Positions 27,834 to 39,921 of a stretch of DNA of 64,000 nucleotides are shown piece by piece. The notes beneath the pieces are model-generated. The model was not told the origin of the DNA, made no database searches, and saw only the letters and a program-made list of their open reading frames with translations. This DNA comes from Fischerella muscicola PCC 7414 (GTDB lineage Bacteria > Cyanobacteriota > Cyanobacteriia > Cyanobacteriales > Nostocaceae): contig NZ_AJLK01000011.1 of the NCBI RefSeq assembly GCF_000317205.1, positions 1 through 64,000 on the forward strand, in the 5' to 3' direction. The position numbers and the translations under genes are program-made. The stretch's first letter is position 1. Each line of letters opens with the position of its first letter.

Positions 27834-27955
27834 TTAAGCCAAACTAAGCTACAGCAATAAAATTTATGTCGGTAGCAACCCTTCATTCTGGTTCTACCGA
27901 CACCTTTTCCATTTCTTCCAAATCCCCAAATTCCCAAATCAGCATTTGTGTTTGT

Positions 27956-28372
27956 TTATCCAGCAAAAGTACCATTAATAGTCCTTTGTCCTAGTTGTCT
28001 AACCAAGGAAACTAGTTCTGTGGTAGGCACATCTTTTTTACAAACAGCATCTAAACAAGCTCTTGCCTTTCCTTCAATAAGTTTAGAGTCATCTACTGAT
28101 GAGTAAGCAATAATCTGAGTGCTAGGAGCAATAGCTTTAATCTCACCAGACGCACTCCACCCATCCATAACTGGCATTTGCAAGTCCAGAACAATCACAT
28201 CAGGCTTGTGGCGCTTAACCATTTCTATGGCTTCCTGACCATTACAAGCTAATCCTACAACGTGAATATTTTCTTGAGCAGAAAATATTAATTGCAGAGT
28301 TAAGCGTGTTAGTTCGTGGTCATCAACCACTAGAACGCGCAAGGTAGAAGACTCACAAGACAACATTAACAT
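27956..28372 (-). CDS. Single-domain response regulator (receiver only)
   Basis: A 138-residue protein consisting of one CheY-like receiver: acidic pocket LVVDDHELTR, phosphoacceptor in VIVLDLQMPVMDGW, a threonine/serine position in IIAYSSVDD, and the conserved lysine in VCKKDVPTTEL. There is no output domain, so it would act by protein-protein contact or in a phosphorelay. The spacing of the first block (LRVLVVDDHELTRLTLQLIF) resembles NarL-type receivers. No kinase gene is next to it; ppk follows on the same strand but is likely separate. Confidence 0.9.
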   Translation of the reverse strand: MLMLSCESSTLRVLVVDDHELTRLTLQLIFSAQENIHVVGLACNGQEAIEMVKRHKPDVIVLDLQMPVMDGWSASGEIKAIAPSTQIIAYSSVDDSKLIEGKARACLDAVCKKDVPTTELVSLVRQLGQRTINGTFAG

Positions 28373-28532
28373 CCAAGCAAACTATAAGGTTAATGCATGA
28401 CAGCCTTTATAGTTTATGGGAATAACTACTGGAACTAACTCTATCCTATGGTTGAATAAATTCAATCTTTTTAAAATATTTAAAAAGTATGAATATTTAG
28501 TAATATTAAATTTTTTCAAGAAAATTATTGAA

Positions 28533-30755
<2,223 letters not shown>

Positions 30756-31028
30756 CTAAACACAGGTAAGCGTAGCCCATACAACTGAACTCAGTACCAA
30801 CCCATCAGTATTTCAATTTGAGCAACTAGTATGCGAATTTTTTACTTTAATGAGCGGATAAGTCAATCATAAATCATATTCAAGTGAAATCAAGAGTCAG
30901 CAAATCGCTTTTATAAGGGAGCTTGACTAACACCCTTTGGGATTTGGTGTTTGAGATTTTGGAGCTAGATATCTAAGGGTTTTCCCTCAATTAATCTATT
31001 GTAGTGATACCAAAGCAAAGCGTTGTTA

Positions 31029-32172
31029 TACCAATTCTCTAAAATCCGGCAACAGATAGAGCCTCAAGAATGTACTTTCGCCTAGCAATAGATGCAATGA
31101 TAGATGTGGTTAAATTACCAATGTGAAAGTAAAGTGCAGAGCGCAACTCTTCAAGAGTTTTCGGCATTAACCAACGTAAATGACGTTTGAGATATTGCCA
31201 AACTTGTTCAATGGGATTCAGTTCGGGAGAATGGGAAGGCTGAAAAAATAAAATAATATTATCAGGCACACGAAGACGTTTAGCCTTATGAAAAGCACCA
31301 TTATCCAATTGTAGAATCAAAAAGCTATCGCTAAAGTGTTGAGCTACTAAATCTAGAAATATCTGAAAACAGTCAGTATTGAGGTGTGAAAACTCCCAAA
31401 AGAAATGTTCTCCAGTTAAAGGTTCAATAATTCCATATAGATATGTTGCCTGAAACTTCCATTGATGTACTCCAACGGGTTTTACTCCACTAGAGGTAAT
31501 TTTTCTACCTGTGATTGTCTTCAGCCCAATGCGTGTTTCGTCTCCACAGAAAAACCTAACTGTTGCCGTTGTGTATAACACTGTGACGCAAAAATAGTGC
31601 AGCATAGCTAGGTTCTCTGCTATTTTTTTTAAGTTTTCTACTTGGACTTGAGATTGCTCTATACTTTGTGGTCTTGGTACTTTCGGTGATGCTTCTAAGC
31701 GATAATGTACCAACTTATAGACAGTTTTATATTTCCCTTCAATCCCACAATTTTGCTTGAGCCATTCTACAATCTCCTGATAATTGTTAAATCCCTCTCG
31801 TTTTTGTAACTGCTGAGATAGTGCTTTTTCTGCCCACTTTGGTATTGCTCTCGGTCTACCTGGAGAATGCTTTTGTTGTAGTATTCCTTCTATTCCTTCA
31901 TTTCGGTATACTCGTAGCCATTCCTGTACTGTCGAACGATTTCTGCCGATCATCTGTGCTGTCTTACTGACTGTTTGACTATACCCTGTTTTTAGTAAGT
32001 ACAGTGCTTGAACTTTTTCTTTGATACTTGCTACTTTTTGTTCTAACAGCATCTGCTTGAGTTCTTCTGCACTTTCTTTGATGTCTAGATGATATACCCC
32101 TGACATTTTGATTCCCCAAATTAACCTTTTATCTCATTCTCTCATCTGTTGCCTTATTTTAGCGAAATGGTA
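31029..32172. mobile_element. IS630-type insertion sequence, apparently complete
   Basis: The element is bounded by TA dinucleotides (31029-31030 and 32171-32172), as expected for IS630-family insertion at TA. Terminal inverted repeats are 27 bp (31031-31057 and 32144-32170) with 23 matches; the inner core CGGCAACAGAT / GGCAACAGAT is identical over 10 bp. It carries one intact transposase gene and lies between ppk1 and the universal stress gene without breaking either. Confidence 0.85.
31039..32106 (-). CDS. IS630 family transposase
   Basis: A 355-residue protein. An N-terminal helix-turn-helix pair (ALYLLKTGYSQTVSKTAQMIGRNRSTVQEWLRVYRNEG, about 31-68) and a second winged-helix part (FNNYQEIVEWLKQNCGIEGKYKTVYKLVHYRL) lead into a DDE catalytic domain. 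FFCGDETRIGLK gives the first Asp, LILQLDNGAFHKA the second, and FFQPSHSPELNPIEQVWQYLKRHL the Glu. All three acidic residues are present, so it may be active. Its stop codon lies inside the left terminal repeat, which is usual for compact insertion sequences. Confidence 0.92.
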   Translation of the reverse strand: MSGVYHLDIKESAEELKQMLLEQKVASIKEKVQALYLLKTGYSQTVSKTAQMIGRNRSTVQEWLRVYRNEGIEGILQQKHSPGRPRAIPKWAEKALSQQLQKREGFNNYQEIVEWLKQNCGIEGKYKTVYKLVHYRLEASPKVPRPQSIEQSQVQVENLKKIAENLAMLHYFCVTVLYTTATVRFFCGDETRIGLKTITGRKITSSGVKPVGVHQWKFQATYLYGIIEPLTGEHFFWEFSHLNTDCFQIFLDLVAQHFSDSFLILQLDNGAFHKAKRLRVPDNIILFFQPSHSPELNPIEQVWQYLKRHLRWLMPKTLEELRSALYFHIGNLTTSIIASIARRKYILEALSVAGF

Positions 32173-32570
32173 TTACACCATTTCACGTTAATCATAATAC
32201 ATTTAAATCCTGTACCAGACGTGCCATGGCACGTCTGGTACAACACAAATATTGTTTCACGTTTAAAGGGAATTGGTATTACACTTACTGTGATTTTTGC
32301 GAAAGCACTAAGGTATTGGATACTTCTATACTTAATTAATCACATTTATTTTTAAGCAAATTATCAAAAAATTCTTCTTTATACTAATAGTTTTAACTTC
32401 AAATTTGTACCACTCTTAAGAATTACCAACGTCTCGCCTTCAAATAAATAGCTTGCTCATAGCTTAAGTCTACTTAAGTAGACTCATGCTTTTATTGAGT
32501 AATGTCAAGATGACTTTTGCTATCAGCCAAAGATTTTAATCCTTCTGCCCTCAGCATAGCTGCCTTATCT
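32173..32570. other. Repeat-bearing spacer between IS630 and the universal stress gene
   Basis: It holds a perfect palindrome (32211-32242), a second copy of GGTATTACAC (32275-32284, after GGGAATTGG) resembling a left IS end, an 18-bp palindrome AGTCTACTTAAGTAGACT (32467-32484) and the 21-base block shared with 21086-21106. No coding potential is seen. Confidence 0.55.
32211..32242. repeat. Perfect 32-bp palindrome with ACGTGCCATGGCACGT core
   Basis: Arms of 16 bases beginning TGTACCAGACGTGCCA. The 16-bp core is identical to that of the palindrome at 54564-54593. Confidence 0.9.
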
Positions 32571-33029
32571 TCAATTAAGCTTAACTACAAACACTGAGCA
32601 ATGGGCTTCTTCTACTACTTGACTACTAACCGAACCCTGAACTATTCGGTTCATACCAGTTAATCCACGACTACCAATCACAATTAAATCAGCTTTGTAA
32701 ATATTGGCAAGACGGATAATTTCTTCTGCCGGATCGCCAGTGACTAATTCTATTTCGCTTGCTACAGGTAACTGTGCTTGGTAAGATTGCAGTTGTTTTT
32801 CGATCTGTAGATAAGAAAGGGCTGGGGAATCTGAGTGAGGCCTATCGGCAGGCAATTCCATTTCTGAGTCAGGGGGAGGAAAAACATGACAAAGGACAAC
32901 TTTGCTGTCTTTTGGTAATACTAAATCGTTTAAAGTTTCAATGACTCGCTCTGCAATGCCTGAAGAATCTAGAGCTACCAAAATAGTCTTTAGCACGGCT
33001 TGTATCTCCAAAAGCGCAAACCCCTGCAA
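32571..33029 (-). CDS. Universal stress protein (UspA family)
   Basis: A 152-residue single Usp domain. The first strand is KTILVALDSSGIAERVIETL. The ATP-binding loop at the C-terminal end is IVIGSRGLTGMNRIVQGSVSSQVV, which satisfies the G-2x-G-9x-G-(S/T) pattern of ATP-binding members. The final strand is CSVFVVKL. ATG 33029 gives the extra N-terminal MQGFALLEIQA; a start at a later codon near the KTILVALD strand is possible. Soluble, role in stress survival inferred from family. Confidence 0.9.
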   Translation of the reverse strand: MQGFALLEIQAVLKTILVALDSSGIAERVIETLNDLVLPKDSKVVLCHVFPPPDSEMELPADRPHSDSPALSYLQIEKQLQSYQAQLPVASEIELVTGDPAEEIIRLANIYKADLIVIGSRGLTGMNRIVQGSVSSQVVEEAHCSVFVVKLN

Positions 33030-33137
33030 TTAAAATTGATGATTTTCAAGATTATACTAAGGTAAATGTAGTCTTAAAGTTTAAGTTTGACGCCACAAAT
33101 TGGTTTTTGTCAAAAGTCTGGAGAAAATTTAATAATT

Positions 33138-33222
33138 GTTAGTGGTTATTTGTTGTTTGTTGTTTGTTGTTTGGGATTTATTGTCTTAACAACCAACTAC
33201 TAACCATCAACTACCAACAATT
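33138..33222. repeat. Inverted short-repeat arrays upstream of the Usp gene
   Basis: TTGTTTGTTGTTTGTTG units (33150-33175) face AACAACCAACTACTAACC units (33187-33222), so the transcript could fold into a long imperfect hairpin. It lies between hisD and the Usp gene, which run in the same direction. Confidence 0.75.
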
Positions 33223-33226
33223 TGAT

Positions 33227-34531
33227 TTATTCTTCTTTTTGAACTCGCCGTCTTACGGAATCAGCATGAGAGGGTAAGCCTTCAGCTGCTGCTAGTGCAT
33301 CAATTGCGCCTGCTACTTTCTCCAAGGCAGTTTGTGAGTACTGAATAATACTTGAGTGTTTGAGGAAAGTTTCGACTCCTAATGGTGAAGCATAGCGGGC
33401 TGTACCAGAGGTAGGTAAGGTATGGTTGGGTCCAGCAATATAGTCTCCTACTGCTTCCGGTGTGGAGTGACCTAAGAAAATTGCCCCAGCATGGCGAATG
33501 AATGGTAGAACTTTCTCCCAAGGATCTTCCACTTCTAGTTCTAAGTGTTCGGGAGCAAATTCATTAGAGAGTTCGGCTGCTGCCTGTAGGGATTCTACAA
33601 TCACAATCAAGCCGTAGTGGGCGAGGGCTTTTTCTGTAAGGGTGCGTCTCGGGTGATCTACCAATTGTCTTTCTACAGCAACTTGGACGTTCTTAGCTAA
33701 AGCCGGATCCGTCGTCAATAAAATTGCCGCCGCCATTGGATCGTGTTCAGCTTGTGCTAACATATCTGCTGCTACATGAACGGGATTTGCGGTTTCATCG
33801 GCAATAATCAGCACTTCGCTCGGTCCCGCTAAAGAATCAATACCGACTGTCCCATAGACCAGTTTTTTTGCCAAAGTTACATAAATGTTACCTGGACCGG
33901 TGATGACATCGACTTTAGGGATTGTTTTCGTGCCATAGGCCAAAGCAGCGATCGCTTGCGCTCCACCGACGCGATAAATTTCTTGCAACCCAACTTCTTG
34001 GGCAGCTACCAATACGGCTGGGTAAATAGTTTTACTTGCTCCTGGTGGTGTCACCATAATAATACGGCGTACTCCTGCCACCTGAGCAGGAATTGCATTC
34101 ATTAAGACCGTACTCGGGTATGCGGCACGACCACCAGGTACGTATATTCCTGCTCGATCTACAGGAGTATAGCGTTTGCCGAGAACTACTTCATCATCAT
34201 CAAAGTGTACCCAGCTTTTTGGAACTCGTTGGCGGTGAAACGCTTCGATTTGACGACAAGCCAATCTAATTGCTTCCACCAATTGTTTTGAGACCTGTTG
34301 ATAGGCGGCATCTATTTCTGAACCTGTAACCCGTAGTTCTTCTGGCTTGAGAATTTGATGGTCAAATTCTGCTGTGTAATGTAATACAGCTTTATCACCT
34401 TGGCGCTTCACCGCTTGCAACACTTCCCGCACTGTTGCTTCTTTATGAAGCACCTGTTCGTCATTGGTGCGATCGCAGATCCTTTGTAATTCTGATCTGA
34501 CGTCTGCCTGCTGAGTAATGATTCGCAGCAT
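33227..34531 (-). CDS. hisD: Histidinol dehydrogenase
   Basis: A 434-residue protein of normal length. HisD makes the last two NAD-linked oxidations from L-histidinol to L-histidine. Blocks: YTPVDRAGIYVPGGRAAYPSTVLMNAIPAQVAGV, the GGAQAIAALAYGT region, VDVITGPGNIYVTLAKKLV, the zinc-site AQAEHDPMAAAILLTTD (Gln and His ligands), EFAPEHLELEVEDP, VGDYIAGPNHTLPTSGTARYASPLGVETFLK, and SHADSVRRR with the final His. All expected ligand motifs are visible. It stands alone rather than in a his operon, as is common in cyanobacteria. Confidence 0.97.
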   Translation of the reverse strand: MLRIITQQADVRSELQRICDRTNDEQVLHKEATVREVLQAVKRQGDKAVLHYTAEFDHQILKPEELRVTGSEIDAAYQQVSKQLVEAIRLACRQIEAFHRQRVPKSWVHFDDDEVVLGKRYTPVDRAGIYVPGGRAAYPSTVLMNAIPAQVAGVRRIIMVTPPGASKTIYPAVLVAAQEVGLQEIYRVGGAQAIAALAYGTKTIPKVDVITGPGNIYVTLAKKLVYGTVGIDSLAGPSEVLIIADETANPVHVAADMLAQAEHDPMAAAILLTTDPALAKNVQVAVERQLVDHPRRTLTEKALAHYGLIVIVESLQAAAELSNEFAPEHLELEVEDPWEKVLPFIRHAGAIFLGHSTPEAVGDYIAGPNHTLPTSGTARYASPLGVETFLKHSSIIQYSQTALEKVAGAIDALAAAEGLPSHADSVRRRVQKEE

Positions 34532-35341
34532 GGAGTAAGGACAATGCCAACTTTAAAATATTCCCGCTTGAGAATGAGTTTTGCTTCTTGCCCTCAGGGG
34601 GAAGGGTAGCTAACACCAACTCTCTTTTCTAGCTTAACCTGGATTTTTTTGATACTCTCAAGGTTTGTAGCATATGAATTTTTTACAAAGGCTACTAAAT
34701 TGTGATTGTTCTGGTCGGTTTCCGGCTAATTTAGCAGTACTTAGAAAAGTCTTACTAGTTACTCTCAATTGATAGCCAACCAATTACTACTTTTTTCATG
34801 TTTGTCATATCCCCAAAGTAGGGAGATAGATTGTTTTCATATTTTAGTCGGCTTTTGATTGCATAGGTAGGCTCTAAGTATACTTTCTACCTATATTTCT
34901 AATTTAGTAGCTAACATTATTGTATGGATACAGATGATCGGATGTCTAAATTTCGGTCTTTGAACTTTAGCTATTTACACTTTATTACCTCTATCAATAG
35001 ATATCATTTGAAGATGGGTTAAATTTTAAGCGATCACAACCACTTGGCAACAGGTGGTGAATGAGATAACTGATTTATCGAGTACCTAATTTTAACGTAT
35101 TTCTAGTGGTGAAAACAAAATATAAAGAGGCTTTCATAAATACTGTCAAACAAAAATGAATTTTTTCCTAAGGATGAGATCAATTGTCAACGAGGATTTT
35201 CAAATTGCCTGAGCCAGAAATTAACAGAGTAAATATACTTATTTATTTTCCTACAAATTCTCAAAATATTTCTGTCACTGATATAACAGATATATTTTTC
35301 TGTCTTGAAAATAAGGCAGATGGCACAAGGCAGAAGGGGTT

Positions 35342-35379
35342 CCCCACAAATTCGCTCTCCGAATCGCGAATTTGTGGGG
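35342..35379. repeat. Perfect 14-bp stem hairpin CCCCACAAATTCGC
   Basis: CCCCACAAATTCGC (35342-35355) and GCGAATTTGTGGGG (35366-35379) are perfectly complementary with a 10-base loop. Confidence 0.8.
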
Positions 35380-35449
35380 CCCCGCAGATGGCAGAAGGGG
35401 TAAAAATTTTCATGTTTGGTTGTGCCAAAACAGCAGCGTGATTGACTGT

Positions 35450-35605
35450 CTTGAAAATGGGTGTGGGGGTGTAAGGTTGTAGGGGTGTAGTCAGAGTTAA
35501 ATTTTCATGCCCTCGTTGTGTGATTTATCACATGAGAGTCTAGCTTGAAAATGGGTGTGGGGATGTAAGGGTGTAGAGGTGTAGTCAGAGTTAAATTTTC
35601 ATGCC
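35450..35605. repeat. Pair of 62-bp direct repeats
   Basis: Copies at 35450-35511 and 35544-35605, with three mismatches and 32 bases between. Each runs CTTGAAAATGGGTGTGG ... AGTCAGAGTTAAATTTTC and then ATGCC. Confidence 0.85.
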
Positions 35606-35720
35606 TGGTGGTGGAACTTGTTTAATAGGGACTACCCTCTGCCTTTCTTCGGTAAAAAAACTATAAAAGCTTTATAAGTCTTCTTAGTACTCTCTGCATA
35701 TACACCCAGACTAACAAAAA

Positions 35721-35753
35721 GCGGGGATGTAGCCAACTTCACTACATCCCCGC
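35721..35753 (-). terminator. Intrinsic terminator of the rpoB-rpoC1-rpoC2 operon
   Basis: On the minus strand GCGGGGATGTAG pairs perfectly over 12 bp with CTACATCCCCGC, with a 9-base loop, followed by TTTTTGTT (read from 35720-35713). It lies 22 bases after the rpoC2 stop. Confidence 0.92.
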
Positions 35754-35775
35754 CTGAATTTATGACTACGCTAGT

Positions 35776-38700
35776 TTATTCGTCGTCTTCGTCCTCGAAA
35801 TCATCTTCATCGTAATCATCTTCGTCGTCTTCTGTCAGATCGTTGATTTCACTAGGAATCAAATCATCATCATCATCCAAAATCGACTTTGGTCTACTGC
35901 CATAAGTCATTTCTCCTACTCCTAGAGTTGGCGAATCCAAGTTGTAGGTACGGGCTGTGCGATCGTCCAGTACCATATCTAATGGATCTTCTACTTCATC
36001 CAAGACGCTACTGCTGAAGGAATCAGTGTAGTCTTCGACTATACCAGGTTCTTCGTAGGTATTAAAGCCTGTGCCAGCAGGAATTAATCGTCCGATAATC
36101 ACGTTTTCTTTCAAACCACGTAACCAGTCAGATTTACCTTCTATTGCTGCTTCGGTTAATACCCGAGTAGTTTCTTGGAAGGACGCGGCAGAAATGAAGC
36201 TATCAGTATTCAAAGATGCTTTGGTAATACCCAACAATACGGGAGTATATTGCGCCCTCGCACCGCCGGTAATTGCCATAGCTTCGTTTACCTGTTCGAT
36301 TTGACGTAGTTCTACCAATTCACCAGGCAGCATAGTGGTATCACCACCATCATCAACCCGCACTTTAGAAGTCATCTGGCGAACAATCACTTCAATGTGT
36401 TTATCAGCAATATCAATGCCTTGGGACTGATACACCAGTTGTACTTCATTCACCAGGAAGGTTTGCACCTTCTGTAAGGCATGGCTAGCACAGGCATAGA
36501 CTCCATCTTCAGAACCAAGGTTAAAGAAGACTTCCAGGATCTCATGGGGGTTGGCTGGTCCATCTGTGAGTGTCTGTCCAGCACTGACTGTTTGCCCATC
36601 TGTAACTACTAAGTTCTGTCCAGGGCCAATGGTATAGTCTGTAACTACACCGTTAGGTTCGATCACTTTTACGGCGATCGCTTCATCACCATCACCATAG
36701 ATGACCTTAACTTCTCCTGCTCTCTTAGCTAATATACATGCCTCTTTCGGCTTACGAGCTTCGAGGAGTTCTTCAATTCTCGGCAAACCTTGGATGATGT
36801 CTCCTGTCTTGGCGCGTTCAAATACTAGCAACACCAAGTTATCACCGCGCTGTACCAAATCGCCGTCTTCTACTTGTAAGATAGCACCACCACTGACGCG
36901 GTAGGGACGACCAACACGGATGGTAACAGAGTAGTTTTGAGTAGCCAGTGCCGATTCATCAGCCGCAGTTTCTCCTGCACTCTCTACTTTTTTCACAGCT
37001 ACAACTTGCCCAGATTCTTCAGCAAAGACTCCAGGAGCAATTTCTGTACCCTCTACCACCAAGTCACCCGGCTTTAATTTGGGTTGGACAGCGCAATTCA
37101 TCTTGATCATGTCGTGTTGTTGACGCAACACCAAGCAACGACGAACAGCTTCTGTACCTTTTTTGACGCCCCGGACAATACCACCTTCTTTACATAAGAT
37201 TTGGGTGCGTGCTACTACTGCACCAGGAGCAATGGTTTGTCCGTCTTCAACTTCAAGGGTTGTATTTGTACTACCTTGAGTAGCATCAGCGGTAATATCT
37301 CGACGAACCGTTAAAGATTCCAAAATTACCAGCTGCAAACGTTGAATTTCTGGATCATTGGCATCAGGAACCAACTCAATATCTGCTGCCAAGGGGGAAG
37401 CTGTGTGGTCTTGCTCGTCTTCTTGCTCAATTTCCAACACTAGTTGGGTTCGCAGCAGTTCTACGCCTTCAACACATTTAACACGCTCAGAATCTTTGTA
37501 AGGCAGCCTTTGTACAGCCCGCAATTGAATTGAACGGGCAGTTTGCTGGCTCACGGATGTAGTAGAAGGCACATCAGGATTGTTGGGTACAGCATACTCA
37601 ACTACCAAACGACTTAATAGGGCAGGGCCTTCTGGTGTTTCCACGTACTGAATGTAGCGCAGTTCATTAAAGGTTTGTCCCAGCAGTTCTTCACCAGGTT
37701 GGACAAAGGTGTTATCTTTGCTCATCACTGCTTCTGGGTCATCCACCATTAGCAGGTCTCCTGGTTTAATCACCACTTCTCGCAGAATGTCGTTTTTCTG
37801 GGTGACTTCGATGACGCCATTGTTTTGGCAGAAGATATCTTTGACTACCTCAGTACCAGCTTCAACATACTGACCGTCTTCCACTAACAGCAAGGAGATA
37901 TCTTTATTAACTTCGTGGGTTTCTTCGGGAATCCACAGTAAAGTTCCGCCCTGCACCACTTCGTAACCTTGCTTGGCTTTACCTTTTTTCTGGACTTCTA
38001 CACCAGCATATTTGAGCATTCCACCAGTAGTGGTACGATAACGGTCGTCAATCAACTCGGCGACTACCTGACCGTTTTGGACTTTTGTACCAGGGGTTGC
38101 CCTCAAGTTGAAGACTTGATTGTTACCAGTGCTAACTAAGTAGTTATTTTTACCTTGCGAGCTTTGGACAGTGACTGTAGCTTGGTCTAAAACTACAGAA
38201 GCTGTAATAATTTCAATCTCCCGTGTAGATTTGCCTGGGGTGGCTTCGGGCAAACGTACCACACCACCATGCTGGGTGGTGAGTTTGGTTTCTGCTAGAA
38301 CACCATTGGTAGCGACAGTATCGTTTTCTTTGACTACCAATTCCGCACCAGGTGGTAAGTTATAAACTTCCCCTGACAAAATCCAGATCAAACCACCCCG
38401 TGCGGCTGTGGTGGTGGTGTTGCCTTGACGGTCAGTTTTTTGTTCGGCGACAACATCAGCGAACTTAACTTCCCCGGCTAAGTCAGACGCTACGTCTTTC
38501 ACAGCTTTTTCTGTATTAGCGCGGGTTGTACGTCCGCCAAGGGCGACTTCTGCAATTAATTGACCTTGCTTGACTTGTTGTCCATCTACAACGTACAGTG
38601 TTGAACCTTGGGTAACAGCAATTTCCCTGCTTGTTGAGTTACCAGCATCCAAAGTTAATGTGCCGTTGGTTTCTACATACAAAGCATCTTCACCGTGACG

Positions 38701-39825
38701 GGTACGATAGGGTCTTGTGCGTAAGCGGCGGGGGAAACGGACTGTACCATCAATTACAGCGCGTTCTTGTTTAGCTACTTCCCCAGTGAATACACCACCT
38801 GTGTGGAAAGTACGCATCGTCAACTGAGTACCCGGTTCACCGATACTCTGAGCAGCAATAATACCTACAGCTTCACCCAAATCTACCATTTTGGCGTGGG
38901 CTAAACTCCAGCCGTAGCAATGTTGGCAAACTGATCGCGCTGCTTCACAAGTCAAGGGCGATCGCACTACTACTTCAGTTACACCTGATTTTTCGATGAT
39001 TTTTGCCAAGTCGTCAGAAATCGGTGTATTTCGGGGTGCGATAACTTCGCCTGTGGTGGGATGTACCACATCTTCCGCCACAACTCGCCCCATGAGGCGG
39101 GTTTCTAGCCTAATCAAGGTCTTACCACCTTCGGTCATGGCCCGGATGGGAATTCCTCTGGTAGTACCACAGTCAAATTCCCGGATAATCACATCCTGGG
39201 AAACATCCACCAGACGACGGGTGAGATAACCGGAGTCTGCTGTGCGGAGGGCGGTATCTACTAAGCCTTTGCGCGCACCGTAAGAGGAAATAATGTATTC
39301 GGTAACGGTGAGTCCTTCCCGGAAGTTGGTTTTGATCGGTAAGTCGATAATTTCCCCTTGGGGATCTGCCATCAGTCCCCGCATCCCGACTAATTGCCGT
39401 ACTTGGGAAATGTTACCCCTAGCCCCGGAAAATGCCATCATATACACGGAGTTGAGGGGATTTGTCTTTTTGAAGTGGGTGACAACTTCGTCTTTGAGAG
39501 CTTCAGAAGTTCCATTCCAGGTATCAATTACTTTTTGGAAGCGCTCTACTTCCGTAATTTCCCCACGTTGGTAGCGTTCTTCTGTGGCGCGAATTTCTGC
39601 TTCTGCGGCTTCCAGGAGCGATCGCTTGGAAGGAGGCACCATCAAATCTTCTACACTGATTGAAACCCCAGCTTTGGTAGCATAGCGGAAACCCAAATCT
39701 TTTAATTTGTCCGCCATCACAGCCGTCCGTGCTGTACCATAGTGCGTAAACGCCCAAGAAATCAAATTACGCAGTTGACCTTTGTCAACGACGCGATTGC
39801 GGAAAATCATTTTGTCGTTAGTCAT
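35776..39825 (-). CDS. rpoC2: RNA polymerase subunit beta' (C-terminal part, cyanobacterial split)
   Basis: A 1349-residue protein. The split of beta' into gamma (rpoC1) and beta' (rpoC2) is specific to cyanobacteria and plastids. It starts [25 protein letters not shown] after a short MTNDK extension. It continues with [36 protein letters not shown] (trigger-helix/bridge region), the zinc-site [12 protein letters not shown]...[14 protein letters not shown], and [17 protein letters not shown] (trigger loop). A long cyanobacteria-specific insertion of repeated barrel-sandwich units (about 350-950) follows. The C terminus has the conserved [34 protein letters not shown], then an unusually acidic Asp/Glu tail. 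Downstream of rpoC1 by 96 bases, with a repeat hairpin between. Confidence 0.97.
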   Translation of the reverse strand: MTNDKMIFRNRVVDKGQLRNLISWAFTHYGTARTAVMADKLKDLGFRYATKAGVSISVEDLMVPPSKRSLLEAAEAEIRATEERYQRGEITEVERFQKVIDTWNGTSEALKDEVVTHFKKTNPLNSVYMMAFSGARGNISQVRQLVGMRGLMADPQGEIIDLPIKTNFREGLTVTEYIISSYGARKGLVDTALRTADSGYLTRRLVDVSQDVIIREFDCGTTRGIPIRAMTEGGKTLIRLETRLMGRVVAEDVVHPTTGEVIAPRNTPISDDLAKIIEKSGVTEVVVRSPLTCEAARSVCQHCYGWSLAHAKMVDLGEAVGIIAAQSIGEPGTQLTMRTFHTGGVFTGEVAKQERAVIDGTVRFPRRLRTRPYRTRHGEDALYVETNGTLTLDAGNSTSREIAVTQGSTLYVVDGQQVKQGQLIAEVALGGRTTRANTEKAVKDVASDLAGEVKFADVVAEQKTDRQGNTTTTAARGGLIWILSGEVYNLPPGAELVVKENDTVATNGVLAETKLTTQHGGVVRLPEATPGKSTREIEIITASVVLDQATVTVQSSQGKNNYLVSTGNNQVFNLRATPGTKVQNGQVVAELIDDRYRTTTGGMLKYAGVEVQKKGKAKQGYEVVQGGTLLWIPEETHEVNKDISLLLVEDGQYVEAGTEVVKDIFCQNNGVIEVTQKNDILREVVIKPGDLLMVDDPEAVMSKDNTFVQPGEELLGQTFNELRYIQYVETPEGPALLSRLVVEYAVPNNPDVPSTTSVSQQTARSIQLRAVQRLPYKDSERVKCVEGVELLRTQLVLEIEQEDEQDHTASPLAADIELVPDANDPEIQRLQLVILESLTVRRDITADATQGSTNTTLEVEDGQTIAPGAVVARTQILCKEGGIVRGVKKGTEAVRRCLVLRQQHDMIKMNCAVQPKLKPGDLVVEGTEIAPGVFAEESGQVVAVKKVESAGETAADESALATQNYSVTIRVGRPYRVSGGAILQVEDGDLVQRGDNLVLLVFERAKTGDIIQGLPRIEELLEARKPKEACILAKRAGEVKVIYGDGDEAIAVKVIEPNGVVTDYTIGPGQNLVVTDGQTVSAGQTLTDGPANPHEILEVFFNLGSEDGVYACASHALQKVQTFLVNEVQLVYQSQGIDIADKHIEVIVRQMTSKVRVDDGGDTTMLPGELVELRQIEQVNEAMAITGGARAQYTPVLLGITKASLNTDSFISAASFQETTRVLTEAAIEGKSDWLRGLKENVIIGRLIPAGTGFNTYEEPGIVEDYTDSFSSSVLDEVEDPLDMVLDDRTARTYNLDSPTLGVGEMTYGSRPKSILDDDDDLIPSEINDLTEDDEDDYDEDDFEDEDDE

Positions 39826-39837
39826 TTGTCAATAGTT

Positions 39838-39917
39838 ATTGGTAGTTGGTGGTTGATGGTTGATGGTTGATGGTTGGTTGTTCGTTGATTGTTACAAACA
39901 ACTAACAACAAACAACA
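39838..39917. repeat. Inverted short repeats in the rpoC1-rpoC2 spacer
   Basis: GGTTGATGGTTGATGGTTG-type units (39844-39880) face ACAAACAACTAACAACAAAC (39895-39914). The mRNA of the operon could form a hairpin in this spacer. Confidence 0.75.
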
Positions 39918-39921
39918 CTTC

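Larger units (their letters stand above)
34532..35720. other. Long intergenic region with repeats, no convincing gene
   Basis: About 1.2 kb between hisD and the rpoC2 terminator. It contains the hairpin 35342-35379 and two 62-bp direct repeats (35450-35511 and 35544-35605). The ORF at 35184-35441 begins with TTG, crosses the hairpin and lacks protein-like composition, so I do not call it. Confidence 0.5.

Noticed and set aside
32149-32355. 68-codon ORF across the IS630 right end
   Set aside because: It spans the terminal repeat and a palindrome; composition is not protein-like.
35184-35441. 85-codon ORF with TTG start in the hisD-rpoC2 spacer
   Set aside because: It crosses a perfect hairpin and repeat DNA, has no recognisable protein pattern, and starts with a rare codon without RBS.
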